Shown: positions 17,173 through 26,682 of the stretch, one piece after another | Numbering within the stretch: the first letter of the stretch is position 1 | How the letters are laid out: each line of letters opens with the position of its first letter | Source of the DNA: Prevotellaceae bacterium UBA1720 | GTDB taxonomy: Bacteria; Bacteroidota; Bacteroidia; Bacteroidales; Bacteroidaceae | DNA length: 64,000 nucleotides | Reading direction: 5' to 3' | Assembly: GCA_002317475.1 (NCBI GenBank) | Contig: DCIS01000122.1 | Coordinates: 1 to 64,000 of the forward strand | The notes under the pieces: generated by a model | The model's input: the letters and a program-made list of their open reading frames with translations, nothing else | What the model was told of the DNA's origin: nothing | Database searches by the model: none | Position numbers and translations under genes: made by a program

Positions 17173-18216
17173 CGTCTTCTGTCCCTCCAGTACAGTCTTT
17201 TCCTGAGCCACCAGCATATCGCTGATCGTTGGGTTCTGGAAGAAACTGTTTCTCAGCTGTTCATTGATGCTTTCGTACATCCAGTACTTGGCCTGCTCGT
17301 TTCGGCGGTGCTCGAAGTACCCATTCTCCTTTACGAAGTCAATGTACTTGTATATCATGTCCCACACTTCCTTGATGCCATATCCGTAGAAGCCGCTGTA
17401 AGTCAGCACCTGGGGCAACCAACCACTGTCTGGCATGGGGAAAAGATGAAGGGCATTGCGGAACTGTGTGGCTGCCAACTGACACTTGTCTACATTGTTA
17501 CCGTCACACTTGTTGATCACAATGCCATCAGCCATCTCCATGATACCACGCTTGATACCCTGCAGTTCATCACCTGTTCCTGCCAACTGAATGAGCAGGA
17601 AGAAGTCCACCATCGAGTGGCAAGCCGTTTCACTTTGACCCACACCTACCGTCTCTACGAATATCTTGTCGTAACCTGCTGCTTCACAGAGGATAATGGT
17701 CTCACGAGTCTTACGGGCTACACCACCCAACGAACCAGCAGAGGGACTGGGACGAATGAACGAATCGGGATGTATAGAGAGTTTCTCCATGCGAGTCTTG
17801 TCACCCAGGATACTGCCTTTTGTCCTTTCCGAACTGGGGTCAATGGCCAACACGGCCAGTTTGCCACCATATTCCTTCAACACATGTATGCCAAACTCAT
17901 CGATGCTGGTGCTCTTACCTGCTCCTGGTACACCACTGATACCTATGCGTACAGACTTGCCGCTATAGGGCAGACACTTCTCGATAACCTCTTGAGCCAC
18001 AGCCTGATGTTCGGGATTGGTACTCTCCACCAGGGTCACGGCCTGACCCAGGATAGAGGCATTGCCCTGCAGGATTCCCTCGATGTAGTCATTGGCAGTG
18101 AGGCGCCGACGTGCAAAGCGTCCACGCTTCATATAGGGATTGACAATTGAGGGCTGCTCCACGCCGCTATTCACGACCAGACCAGCATATTCTGATGAAT
18201 TTTCGGGATGTTCCAT
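17119..18216 (-). CDS. meaB: Methylmalonyl-CoA mutase-associated GTPase MeaB
   Basis: 365 residues from ATG 18216, which shares one base with the stop of the DUF1573 gene (TAATG); an earlier ATG at 18246 lies inside that gene. G-protein motifs: GVPGAGKSTSIDEFG (P-loop), VETVGVGQSE (G3 region) and NKCDG (G4). A 60-residue N-terminal arm and a C-terminal dimerisation region are present. MeaB is the chaperone that protects and reloads B12-dependent methylmalonyl-CoA mutase. The mutase subunits are about 40 kb away (57493-61508). The 3' end overlaps ispH by 54 bases. Confidence 0.92.
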   Translation of the reverse strand: MEHPENSSEYAGLVVNSGVEQPSIVNPYMKRGRFARRRLTANDYIEGILQGNASILGQAVTLVESTNPEHQAVAQEVIEKCLPYSGKSVRIGISGVPGAGKSTSIDEFGIHVLKEYGGKLAVLAIDPSSERTKGSILGDKTRMEKLSIHPDSFIRPSPSAGSLGGVARKTRETIILCEAAGYDKIFVETVGVGQSETACHSMVDFFLLIQLAGTGDELQGIKRGIMEMADGIVINKCDGNNVDKCQLAATQFRNALHLFPMPDSGWLPQVLTYSGFYGYGIKEVWDMIYKYIDFVKENGYFEHRRNEQAKYWMYESINEQLRNSFFQNPTISDMLVAQEKTVLEGQKTSFVAAKQLLDAYFALLH

Positions 18217-19301
18217 TATTGTTCGACTTTTACATTGATGACACATTTTGAGCGTTGGGGATCATTGGTGATGAGCAATACCCTGGGACGGTTCTTGGCC
18301 TTCTTCAGGAACTTCTCGTTCACCGACACCTTCAACTTGGTGCTCTTGCCAGACTCAATCACACGATGGTCCAGACTGACGGAAAGGGCTTGGTTGAACA
18401 CCTGGATTGAACGTATTTCCAGAGCATCCTGTCCCTCGTTACTGACGGTCAGTTCCATCTTCATCTTCTTCCTCTCCTTCTCAGTCAACGTGGTGAAATC
18501 CAGCTCCTCTGTCGAGAACTTGATCTGCGGTGCCTTGGCCAACTGTTCCTCCGTGAGTTTCGAGAAGTCGGGCAACAAGACGGCAGAGACCAGTATCTCG
18601 TTCGCCTCGCTCACCTTGTCACCTGGATAGCGACTCAGGAAGATACGTGTCTGGTTCAAGCCCAATGTACGCAGTTTCTCACTGTCCAGTATCAGGCGTA
18701 CCTTACCCGACCTTCCACCAGCAATCACCTCGGGCACACACTGCATCGTAAGGTAGTCGGGCAAGTGCATCAGCTCAGGGCGATAGGGGTCACGCTCCAG
18801 GTTAGCCACCTGAAACTCCGCTATAGGCTGGTCTCCTCGGTTCACATTATCATACTCAATATAGTTGGCATTCAGCCTCAGGCTACCCAGGTCAATGGGG
18901 AAATCATCAGCGAAATCCAGCAACTCTGTCACCACGCGACCTTCCATGGAGAGGTAAGTAGGTTCCTGGCTATCAGAGGTGTATACGGCCAGTTCCTTGT
19001 AGAAGGTGCCCAGCATCTTGGCATCATACACGGCCGTGATCAGGCCCGTCTTGCCAGGTTCGATGCTACCCTTGGTCCATTCCACAGTCGTACAGCCACA
19101 AGAAGGGATAACCTTCTGTATCTCAAATGCCTTCTTACCCTTGTTCTTGAATGCAAAATTCACGATTTTGGGTTTCTGAAAGAGTATCTCCCCCACCCTT
19201 ACCCGTGAGGTTTCAGCTACAAAGTTCGTCTGTGCGAAGGTCAGCGTAGCCGCCATATACAGCCCCAGACAAACCATTATTCTATATATCCAATTCTTCA
19301 T
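18216..19301 (-). CDS. DUF1573 domain-containing exported protein
   Basis: 361 residues with a signal peptide (cleavage after LTFAQ, about residue 24). The N-terminal DUF1573 domain (IVNFAFKNKGKKAFEIQKVIPSCGCTT, then PGKTGLITAVYD) is an Ig-like, ASPM/SPD-2/Hydin-type fold with the typical SCGCT motif. A second similar module occupies about residues 230-355. Function of the family is unknown; secreted or periplasmic. It lies directly upstream of and coupled to meaB. Confidence 0.88.
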   Translation of the reverse strand: MKNWIYRIMVCLGLYMAATLTFAQTNFVAETSRVRVGEILFQKPKIVNFAFKNKGKKAFEIQKVIPSCGCTTVEWTKGSIEPGKTGLITAVYDAKMLGTFYKELAVYTSDSQEPTYLSMEGRVVTELLDFADDFPIDLGSLRLNANYIEYDNVNRGDQPIAEFQVANLERDPYRPELMHLPDYLTMQCVPEVIAGGRSGKVRLILDSEKLRTLGLNQTRIFLSRYPGDKVSEANEILVSAVLLPDFSKLTEEQLAKAPQIKFSTEELDFTTLTEKERKKMKMELTVSNEGQDALEIRSIQVFNQALSVSLDHRVIESGKSTKLKVSVNEKFLKKAKNRPRVLLITNDPQRSKCVINVKVEQ

Positions 19302-19330
19302 TTCCGTGCCAGAATATTACAATACATCTG

Positions 19331-19361
19331 CAAAATTACAAAAAGAAAGGCAATTCCCAAA
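19331..19361 (-). promoter_or_regulatory. Promoter of the DUF1573-meaB operon
   Basis: Minus strand TTTG (19358-19361), 19-base spacer, TAATTTTG (19331-19338), 30 bases before the start codon at 19301. Confidence 0.6.
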
Positions 19362-19384
19362 ATCTCACACCTTAAAAACACACG

Positions 19385-19474
19385 AATTGTTAGTTAGTTA
19401 GGTTAGATGAGCAAGGCACACCTACGGATTTGCTGAAAGAGAGGGGATAAACTAACCTAACTAACTAACAAATT
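19385..19474. repeat. Inverted pair of TTAG elements (pair 1)
   Basis: A TTAGTTAGTTAGGTTAG element (19385-19406) and its inverted copy (19452-19474) enclose about 45 bases of unrelated sequence. This would form a long hairpin or a MITE-like unit with roughly 22-bp terminal inverted repeats. Together with the next pair it fills the gap 19362-19672. Confidence 0.85.
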
Positions 19475-19568
19475 ATAATTTATTTTCTCTATCTATATAC
19501 TCCCCTGTTCGTCACCCCCATGCATCATCTCTATCTACTTCCCCACACATACACAGAAAAAAAATAGC

Positions 19569-19660
19569 AATTTGTTAGTTAGTTAGGTTAGTTGTTAGAC
19601 ACAGGGTGGATGCACAAGAGGCACGCGCTCTGAGGACCTAACCTAACTAACTAACAAATT
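19569..19660. repeat. Inverted pair of TTAG elements (pair 2)
   Basis: Same element as pair 1: forward copy 19569-19591, inverted copy 19637-19660, spacer of about 45 bases with a different sequence from pair 1. It ends 12 bases from the stop of the DUF4837 gene, so it may also end that transcript. Confidence 0.85.
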
Positions 19661-19672
19661 ACACTATACATA

Positions 19673-20683
19673 TCATTTGTGCCCTACCGTACGCATACCT
19701 GCCTCCAGACGGCGGATAAGGTCGCGCTTATCTGTAGAAGGAGAGAATACAAATCCTTCAATTACAGATAGTTGACCATCGTCCTCCTGCCAAGCATAGC
19801 TGACGAAAGGCCCACCCATTGCACCATTGCGCATCTGCCAAAGACCACGTAGTTCGGTAATCATCTTGCCATCCTGAGCACGCTTGCTGAGCCATACAAC
19901 GGGTTTTTCTTGCTCCCAAACCGTCTCAACCCACTGATCGGGACGACTGCCTGGGATGTTTTCAGCCAACACAGAGTCGCGAAGATGAACCAGGTCCTCG
20001 AGGGTTGGGCACTGAGGGTTGAACGATGCAGGAACGCGGTAATACACGAAGTTCAACTGCTTCTCGTTGGTACGCGAACTAGCCCAGAAACAATCCTTAC
20101 CCTGCTTCACATAGGCTATCTCCTCGGGCAGGAGTCCGTCAAGACCATATTTCTGCAGGGCCGTACGCACCTTCTTGCTATGATGGCGTTTGAAGGTGGA
20201 TTGTATCATACTGAACTGGTGATCAAGGAGTACCTGGCGAACCTTCTCGGCATTCAGGCGAATATACGTCTGCAGCGAGGCAATGTCCGGAGCACTCAGC
20301 AAAGCCTGGATTTGTGGTTTGGCATCTACATCGTAGGCCAATTGCAACTGAGCATCTGCCTGACCATGGACAATCTTCACCAGCAACTTGCTATGCATCT
20401 TCAGCATCTCGCCCTTGTAGATAGACAGGGGTACACGCGAGACACGAAAAAATCGTTCAGACTGGTTCAAACCAGGGATATCACACTCCAGGATTTCCTT
20501 CAACGTATCCTTCAATTCACTGGCCATCACCTCCTTATCCAGTACCAGCAACACCTCACAAGGCTGACCAATGGAACTGGCTGTGGGCGATTTACGTTCA
20601 CCCGATGAGGATTTCGTGCATGCCAAGAGACTCAAGGAGGCCACAATGGCTAAAAGGATGCGAAGGTATCTCATAACAATCAA
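19673..20683 (-). CDS. DUF4837 family lipoprotein
   Basis: 336 residues. The N-terminus has a signal sequence with a lipobox (SLSLLAC, Cys about residue 22), so it is a lipoprotein. The rest matches the Bacteroidetes DUF4837 family as I know it: QPCEVLLVLDKEVM near residue 40 and FWASSRTNEKQLNFVYYRVP in the middle. Function unknown. Start could be either ATG 20683 or the one three codons later. It is separated from the alpha-2-macroglobulin gene by an 11-bp repeat array. Confidence 0.8.
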   Translation of the reverse strand: MIVMRYLRILLAIVASLSLLACTKSSSGERKSPTASSIGQPCEVLLVLDKEVMASELKDTLKEILECDIPGLNQSERFFRVSRVPLSIYKGEMLKMHSKLLVKIVHGQADAQLQLAYDVDAKPQIQALLSAPDIASLQTYIRLNAEKVRQVLLDHQFSMIQSTFKRHHSKKVRTALQKYGLDGLLPEEIAYVKQGKDCFWASSRTNEKQLNFVYYRVPASFNPQCPTLEDLVHLRDSVLAENIPGSRPDQWVETVWEQEKPVVWLSKRAQDGKMITELRGLWQMRNGAMGGPFVSYAWQEDDGQLSVIEGFVFSPSTDKRDLIRRLEAGMRTVGHK

Positions 20684-20781
20684 AAAGATTAGTGATCAAT
20701 ATTTACCCAATAGTGTTCAACTTAGTTTGACTTCTTTCCATCTACAATGCAGGTTTCGCACGTTCTTTTTTACCTGTTTTC

Positions 20782-20901
20782 TACGTACAGCCTACGTATA
20801 GCCTACGTACAGCCTACGTACAGCCTACGTAAACGTACGGTGTTTGTACGGTGATTGTACGGTGATTGTACGGTGTTTGTACGTATATAGTACGATGTCT
20901 C
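20782..20901 (-). repeat. 11-bp unit tandem array, copy 2
   Basis: On the plus strand: four TACGTAnAGCC units (20782-20825), one 10-bp unit (20826-20835), four TACGGTGnTTG units (20836-20879) and two looser ones to 20901. Read on the minus strand it has the same order as copies 1 and 3: ACCGTA units, one 10-bp unit, then GGCTGTACGTA units. It occupies most of the gap 20684-20964. Confidence 0.9.
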
Positions 20902-20964
20902 AACGTAAAGAACAGCGTCACCACACTTGCGATGCTTTTTATCTATAACTGAAAACTGGCATTT

Positions 20965-23900
20965 TTATTTTGCAGGACTGATCCTAAGATTGCTCGTGTA
21001 AGCACGGAACTCCGGGGCATAGAGGCACTCGATGGTGGTGATTCCGGCACTATACTGACCGGGGCGCTCCACGAGGATATCCTCCTCAAGTACATAGGTT
21101 CCCTTAGGCATACGTTCGATGTAATAGTCTGTACTGCTGTCTCTTACGGAGCGATAGAAGGCCAAGCCGTTACTATACGAATAGCCCGAATACTTGAGAG
21201 TGGGTTCGCAAGCTGCAGGACGTGGAGCACGCAGCATCACGTACTCATAATCACGCTTGGCGGTGATGACGTAGCGCACGTGAACACGGTCACCCATACG
21301 CATCTCTCCACCCTGGTTGGTCTTGGACAGACTGATCTCACGACGGATGTTGATGTCCTGCCAAGTGGCTGAAACACTGTCTATCTGCTGTTCAAACTCG
21401 GCATAGACGGCACCCCAACTCTCACCCTTACTACGCTTCGTGATGGTCAGTTTCTGGGCAGAAGGCACGCTGATCTCGCTCTTCAGATACCCCTTACGGT
21501 TATCAGGCGAGGTGAGACGCTGGGTATGGCCCTCACCCTTTACATCCAATACATCTTGAGCCTCATCCTGCACGTCTTCCATACCAGCCGTGAGCAGAGC
21601 ATAAACGGCATCAACGGTGTTGGCAGGTGTGTCCCAATCCGTGGTACGCTTCTCCATCAAAAGCCATTGACGCAGACCTTGCCACAATTCGGTAGCCTCT
21701 GGACGAGTCTGCTGTACAGCCTCCATAATCTGGGTGTGGATGCGTATCTTGCAGTCAATGCAGGTGAAACTGCCACTGGGATAGTCGATGCAGCGACCTG
21801 TCTCGGGTGTACCCACCAGGTACTTCTCCACGCCATCCATCAGACGGTTCGTAGCACGGTTCTTGTCCTGCAACTTGAGTACGATAGCAGCCTGAGCACG
21901 ATCCTCAATCTTCCAGTCATCAGCCACCTTGGAGAGTTCCTTCAAGAGGCGTTTCTCATTGCTATCCAACGACTTACCCATCAAGGTAACGACATACAGA
22001 TGGTCGAGGACGGAGGTGTTGATGTACGAATCCTTGTCCAAACGACTACGCAGGTACTTGATGCCCAGGTCTATCATCTCCTGCAGTTCGGCATCATCCG
22101 AATGTGTCAGATTGTACAGGCGAGCCATGCGATACATCACCTCACGTGTCAGGTATGTACTGCCCAAGAAACCAGGGCACCATGAGAAGGAACCATCGAC
22201 ATTCTGCAACTGCTTCACCTTATTAAATACGTACGCGCACGACTCCTTCAGCGAATCAGCATCCACCTTGAGCACCTTGTCCAGATCCTTGACCGTACCA
22301 CAGAGGTGCTGGGTAAGACTGAGGGCATAGAAAGAGGTGGTGAGGGTGACAACATCCTCATACTTAGGCTGATACAACGATGGCAGAGCCTGCAAAGCGC
22401 ACCAGATGGGATGAGTGGTATACTCCACGGTAAGCTTTCGCTGTGTGGCATCCTTGGGGAAGAGTTGGCTGAGGTCATAGTTCGTTGTGCCTTGCTTCAT
22501 CAGCGTGATAGCCTTGCTCTTGGTCAGCACTTCGCGATCAGAGAGAACGGGCAAGAGACGTTGCTCACCATCACTGCAGGTCTGACCATCAGCCTTCCAA
22601 CGACAAACCAATGAGCGATACTTATCAACTGCCTCATAATCAAAGAAGAAGACGGTATCTTGCATGGCCTTGAGACTGAACTCCACCTTCTTGCGAAGCA
22701 GCACCTTCTCGGTCTCTTCGTCCATGATCTCGAAGATAGCCGTGCCATGCTCTGTCACCTCGGGGTCAATATTCTGTATGGTTGCTGTCAGTACAGCCTT
22801 ATCACCAACACGTAGGAAACGAGGCAGATACAACTGAGCCATCAAGGATTTCTGTGCCACGATGCTCTCGTCCAGATTGCCAATCATCAAGTCCTTGGTA
22901 TGAGCCAAGCCTAGGAAATGCCAACGAGTAAGACTCTCGGGCAGGGTGAAATCAAGGGTCACCTCGCCCTGCTCATTCGTACGAAGCTGGGGATAGAAGA
23001 AGGCCGTCTCGTTGAAGTTTGTACGCAAGGCAGACCAATCCACGTTTTCATCCTTCTCAGCATTTGCTACGATATCGAGTCCAGCAATACGGCCCTGCAG
23101 CGCATCATCCGTAGAAGTTATGGTCAGTCCCTCAAATTCACGCATTGCAGGAGCCTGTGCCTGTGTCGAATACGAAATCTCATGCTCGGGTATAGCAAGA
23201 CTATTGGTATTGGCTTTTTTAAGTACTCTACCAACTGCTCCACGTAAACGCATATTAGTAGAGCCATCCGTGAAATAGATGTCCAGACCTTTACGTCCCC
23301 CATCGGGACGGAAATAATCGTCATTCAGACGGCTCATCTCCCAAGTGTATAACTTCTTGTACTTCAGATCAAAACTACCATAGCACTGAGAGGGATATTC
23401 ATTGTTTGTCCAGGGTGAACGACCATAATAGTAATAGGAACGTGAGAGCCTGAGGTTCAGACGGTTCTGCACGAAAGCATCCAGCGAGGCATCATAGAGC
23501 GTAGCCAAGAGGTTGGCTTGAGCAGGAGTGCCGTCAGGACGGGCAATCCGGAGCGACCACTTCTCATGCTGACCAGGTTGCAGTTTGTCACGGAAGGTAG
23601 TCCAGTGCATCTTCAACTGATTGTCAGGTTGTTCCAGTTCCAGACTTCTGCGCTCACTATGCAGCACGCCATCCTTCACGAAAAAGACTGCCAGACAAGC
23701 ATCCTTGTCCATACTCTCCTCGTAGGGAATGGTGATCTTAGTCACTTCGTTGGAGAGGTTAACCAACTGATCCTGATAGACTTGCTTGTGGGTTGAGACT
23801 ACATAGTAGAGGGAAACATCCTTCAGCGAAGTGCCCAGCTGAACCTCAATGGGACGCTCCTTCGTGAACTTTCTCGTAGGCATATAGAACCAGAACGTGG

Positions 23901-26427
23901 TATCAACGGGCAGACTGTTGTCAGCCATAGAGAAGAGCACCATTCGTTGCTCCGAACGAGCCGTATCACCCTTCACGATTGCCTCTGCATAGAGGGTATA
24001 AGCACCAGATGGAACGGACTTCAGTCCTTCGGGAACCTGCTGTTTATGGCTCTCCAAGGTGGTAGTAAACACGGACTCTGTGCCTCGCTTCAAGGTGACA
24101 CGCACATCACCCTTTACATCCTTACCTAAAGCATCGTAAAGTTCAATCAACCAAGGGTTTAGACGGTCCTTGTCCTGCAAATCACGCACGTCAACAGACA
24201 TACGCAAGGGGGTAGAGCAGAGCGAAGCAGAGGAAGAGCCCTCTTGTGTCTCGCCATTGTCGTTGAGCACATTGACATACAAGGTCACCCAACGTCCAAA
24301 GAGTAGCTCCTCCTTGGTTAAAGTCTTAGGCACGCTGATGGTGAAGCGTCCCTCGTCATCCGTCCAAAGCGTATCACAATCAACAGGTTCTTGTCGATCA
24401 TACAGCATGCTACTCCTTGTCCACCCGTTACTCCATCGATAACTTCCCGTTACACGAGCTTTTCGGACAGGCACACCAGCATAGGTCAAGGCACGACCTG
24501 AGAAGATGATAGAATCACCTAACTTTGGCTCGTCCATCTTCACCTCAAAGGTGGGACGCTTGTATTCCTCCACACGCAATTCCTTGTATCCACCACGAAT
24601 GACTATGCCTGTGTTTGCACTTTCAACCTCAAGGCTATAGTCACCCAACTTAACCGACTTAGGCAAAGGCAAAGAGACCGATACACAGCCAAACTCATCC
24701 GTAACAAGGGTGGTATCAACGAGCGTTTTGCTATTGGGATCAAGCAGTTCCAGTTTGATATGCTTTCCCACCAAGGTCTCTGCATCCCAGCCTCGCTGAC
24801 CATACAACACGATGGAAGCCTGGATGGTCTGACCCGGACGATAGATGCCTCGGTCAGTATTGATCGCACAATGCCATTCCTGTGTTTTGTCATTCTCGTC
24901 CATTGGACGATTACCATAGGCATACAATGACATATTGGGGTAAAAGTTGTCCTCTCCCTGATGGAAGGAAACCACAGAACGACGACTCTGCTTGCTGGCA
25001 ATCAGCACGATACCACGTTCATCTGTAACAAGTGTACTGCGCAATGTGTCTGGGTTCTGACGATTGGTGGGCATCCACTCCACCTTCACCTCAACACCCG
25101 GCATAGGTTTTCCTGAAAGGGCATCCACGATAGTCACACGCGTATCCATACCTAATGGCGTACAAACGGGCTTGAGACGGGAAGTACGGAGAAGCATCTT
25201 CACGGGTTCAGTCTTCTCCTTCAGCTTTATAGGGGTCTGATAATCAGCCACAATCAGGAAACGACCAAACTCTTCCACCCTATACTTGAGGGTGTCTTTG
25301 TAGAGCATGAAGGGTGACTCGTTTGCGTCAGTCTTCAACTGTAGTTTCTTGACCAGACGCATCCCTTTCAACTTGCCTTTCAGTTCTTTAGACGAAAGTT
25401 GTTCGAACTGCTGAACCTCCTCCTCACTCAACTCATCATTCAAGCGATATATACTAAACGTACAGGAATTTACATTGCGACGCGTAATCTCAATTTCCCC
25501 CTCCTGGTCAGGATGGAGAATTTGCAAGGCTGTGACTCGGAACTCAGGCTCCATCTGGCGTAGCATGTCGTTGTAAATCGAACCTCTGTCCTTGTATTTC
25601 TTTAAGTTTTCATACAAGGGTTTCAGTTTGTCGTAGCGTGACTTGCGTACCTCTGCGGCATAACATTCATCCCATCCTTCTCTGTCATCCCACATATTCA
25701 ACCAGCGTTGCATGGCTTGCGCGCTGACATCCAGATCATCATACTCACGCGAAATACGCTCCCAGGATGCCTTTTTCTGGTCCTTGAAACTCAATTGATT
25801 GACAGAATCCATCTCCAGGCAGAAACAAGCCTCGCGCATATTCTGAGACTTATAGAAGGCAATCATATCGGCAAAGGTTGGCAAGGGGTAGCTTGACGTA
25901 AGTTCTTTGGACTCAGACGATTTACTCTCAAACACGTGTCGATAGGAATCCAGACTTTGATGCATGGCATTCCAAACCACGGAAAGCATATTGTTGCCAA
26001 AGATGGCGTCATCCTTACCCTTTGTGACCAATGGCACCCAGTCATTCGTGGGCATGTGATATAAGAGGTCAAGGTCTTGCAAAGCGTCGGAGAAATTGCG
26101 GCGTGAAGCCACGATATAGTCGCGCTGACTCCACTCCTGCATGCTGTCCTGGGGAGCTAAGGTAAGCTGATTGCGCGACTGCGAACGAGAGGTACGAAGA
26201 CTGTACATACGTCCCAAAGCCGTGGCATACATGGCACGCTCCTCGGGCGTTTTAGCCTCCTGTTTCATACGCTCCAACTGGGGTAACAGAACGAAAATAC
26301 TGTCAGGATGAATCTCTTCCTGAGCAATACATTGTTGCAACCAATCAGCCAACTTGCGTCCCTCGTTCTTGGCAAAAAGAGAGGTAAATGACGCTAACAT
26401 CAATATAAAAATGACTATGCGTTTCAT
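20965..26427 (-). CDS. Alpha-2-macroglobulin family protein
   Basis: 1820 residues from ATG 26427 (signal peptide MKRIVIFILMLASFTSLFA); the longer frame to 26493 runs through the promoter. Middle part: MG2 domain (INTDRGIYRPGQTIQASIVLYG, about 510-620), further MG domains, then the A2M domain (TNEQGEVTLDFTLPESLTRWHFLGLA, about 1135-1160) and an alpha-helical thioester-like domain (about 1300-1580). The Cys-x-Glu-Gln thioester is missing: the equivalent region reads YEDVVTLTTSF. Around residues 1095-1115 there is DDALQGRIAGLDIV, resembling the TonB-receptor plug motif. A2M proteins trap or shield against proteases in the periplasm; without a thioester the mode is unclear. Confidence 0.9.
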   Translation of the reverse strand: MKRIVIFILMLASFTSLFAKNEGRKLADWLQQCIAQEEIHPDSIFVLLPQLERMKQEAKTPEERAMYATALGRMYSLRTSRSQSRNQLTLAPQDSMQEWSQRDYIVASRRNFSDALQDLDLLYHMPTNDWVPLVTKGKDDAIFGNNMLSVVWNAMHQSLDSYRHVFESKSSESKELTSSYPLPTFADMIAFYKSQNMREACFCLEMDSVNQLSFKDQKKASWERISREYDDLDVSAQAMQRWLNMWDDREGWDECYAAEVRKSRYDKLKPLYENLKKYKDRGSIYNDMLRQMEPEFRVTALQILHPDQEGEIEITRRNVNSCTFSIYRLNDELSEEEVQQFEQLSSKELKGKLKGMRLVKKLQLKTDANESPFMLYKDTLKYRVEEFGRFLIVADYQTPIKLKEKTEPVKMLLRTSRLKPVCTPLGMDTRVTIVDALSGKPMPGVEVKVEWMPTNRQNPDTLRSTLVTDERGIVLIASKQSRRSVVSFHQGEDNFYPNMSLYAYGNRPMDENDKTQEWHCAINTDRGIYRPGQTIQASIVLYGQRGWDAETLVGKHIKLELLDPNSKTLVDTTLVTDEFGCVSVSLPLPKSVKLGDYSLEVESANTGIVIRGGYKELRVEEYKRPTFEVKMDEPKLGDSIIFSGRALTYAGVPVRKARVTGSYRWSNGWTRSSMLYDRQEPVDCDTLWTDDEGRFTISVPKTLTKEELLFGRWVTLYVNVLNDNGETQEGSSSASLCSTPLRMSVDVRDLQDKDRLNPWLIELYDALGKDVKGDVRVTLKRGTESVFTTTLESHKQQVPEGLKSVPSGAYTLYAEAIVKGDTARSEQRMVLFSMADNSLPVDTTFWFYMPTRKFTKERPIEVQLGTSLKDVSLYYVVSTHKQVYQDQLVNLSNEVTKITIPYEESMDKDACLAVFFVKDGVLHSERRSLELEQPDNQLKMHWTTFRDKLQPGQHEKWSLRIARPDGTPAQANLLATLYDASLDAFVQNRLNLRLSRSYYYYGRSPWTNNEYPSQCYGSFDLKYKKLYTWEMSRLNDDYFRPDGGRKGLDIYFTDGSTNMRLRGAVGRVLKKANTNSLAIPEHEISYSTQAQAPAMREFEGLTITSTDDALQGRIAGLDIVANAEKDENVDWSALRTNFNETAFFYPQLRTNEQGEVTLDFTLPESLTRWHFLGLAHTKDLMIGNLDESIVAQKSLMAQLYLPRFLRVGDKAVLTATIQNIDPEVTEHGTAIFEIMDEETEKVLLRKKVEFSLKAMQDTVFFFDYEAVDKYRSLVCRWKADGQTCSDGEQRLLPVLSDREVLTKSKAITLMKQGTTNYDLSQLFPKDATQRKLTVEYTTHPIWCALQALPSLYQPKYEDVVTLTTSFYALSLTQHLCGTVKDLDKVLKVDADSLKESCAYVFNKVKQLQNVDGSFSWCPGFLGSTYLTREVMYRMARLYNLTHSDDAELQEMIDLGIKYLRSRLDKDSYINTSVLDHLYVVTLMGKSLDSNEKRLLKELSKVADDWKIEDRAQAAIVLKLQDKNRATNRLMDGVEKYLVGTPETGRCIDYPSGSFTCIDCKIRIHTQIMEAVQQTRPEATELWQGLRQWLLMEKRTTDWDTPANTVDAVYALLTAGMEDVQDEAQDVLDVKGEGHTQRLTSPDNRKGYLKSEISVPSAQKLTITKRSKGESWGAVYAEFEQQIDSVSATWQDINIRREISLSKTNQGGEMRMGDRVHVRYVITAKRDYEYVMLRAPRPAACEPTLKYSGYSYSNGLAFYRSVRDSSTDYYIERMPKGTYVLEEDILVERPGQYSAGITTIECLYAPEFRAYTSNLRISPAK

Positions 26428-26448
26428 AGATTTTGAATTTTGTCGACG

Positions 26449-26480
26449 CAAAGTTATCAATTTTTCATCATAACACCTAA
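26449..26480 (-). promoter_or_regulatory. Promoter of the alpha-2-macroglobulin gene
   Basis: Minus-strand TAACTTTG (26449-26456) with a near -33 (TTAG, 26477-26480) at a 20-base spacer; 22 bases before ATG 26427. Confidence 0.55.
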
Positions 26481-26485
26481 AAAAC

Positions 26486-26538
26486 GAATTCACAAAAAAT
26501 TCACAAATGCAAAATGGAATTCACAAAAAATTCACAAA
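26486..26538. repeat. Four TTCACAAA boxes, operator-like
   Basis: A 22-bp segment (26486-26507) is repeated exactly at 26517-26538. Each holds two TTCACAAA boxes 11 bases apart (starts 26489, 26500, 26520, 26531). The block begins 6 bases upstream of the -33 box of the alpha-2-macroglobulin promoter and ends 66 bases before the BNR_4 promoter. Confidence 0.7.
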
Positions 26539-26603
26539 CGGCATTTATCTTACTGTTTATCAAGCGTTTACAAAAACGACAAATAAACTGCTTCTTTTTT
26601 ACC

Positions 26604-26634
26604 TTTTCTATATCAAAAAAAAGTATTATCTTTG
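26604..26634 (+). promoter_or_regulatory. Promoter of the BNR_4 gene
   Basis: TATCTTTG (26627-26634) with TTTT (26604-26607) 19 bases upstream as a weak -33. A TTAG element (26643-26664) lies in the leader between it and the ATG at 26683. Confidence 0.5.
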
Positions 26635-26642
26635 TACCTAAA

Positions 26643-26664
26643 TAACCTAACTAACTAACAAATT
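26643..26664 (-). repeat. Solo TTAG element
   Basis: One copy of the 22-bp element in the CTAACTAAC orientation, in the 5' leader of the BNR_4 gene. Confidence 0.8.
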
Positions 26665-26682
26665 ACGTACTTTTACCGTAAA

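Noticed and set aside
17308..18150. 280-residue open frame antisense to meaB
   Set aside because: The minus-strand frame has all G-protein motifs; this is a shadow.
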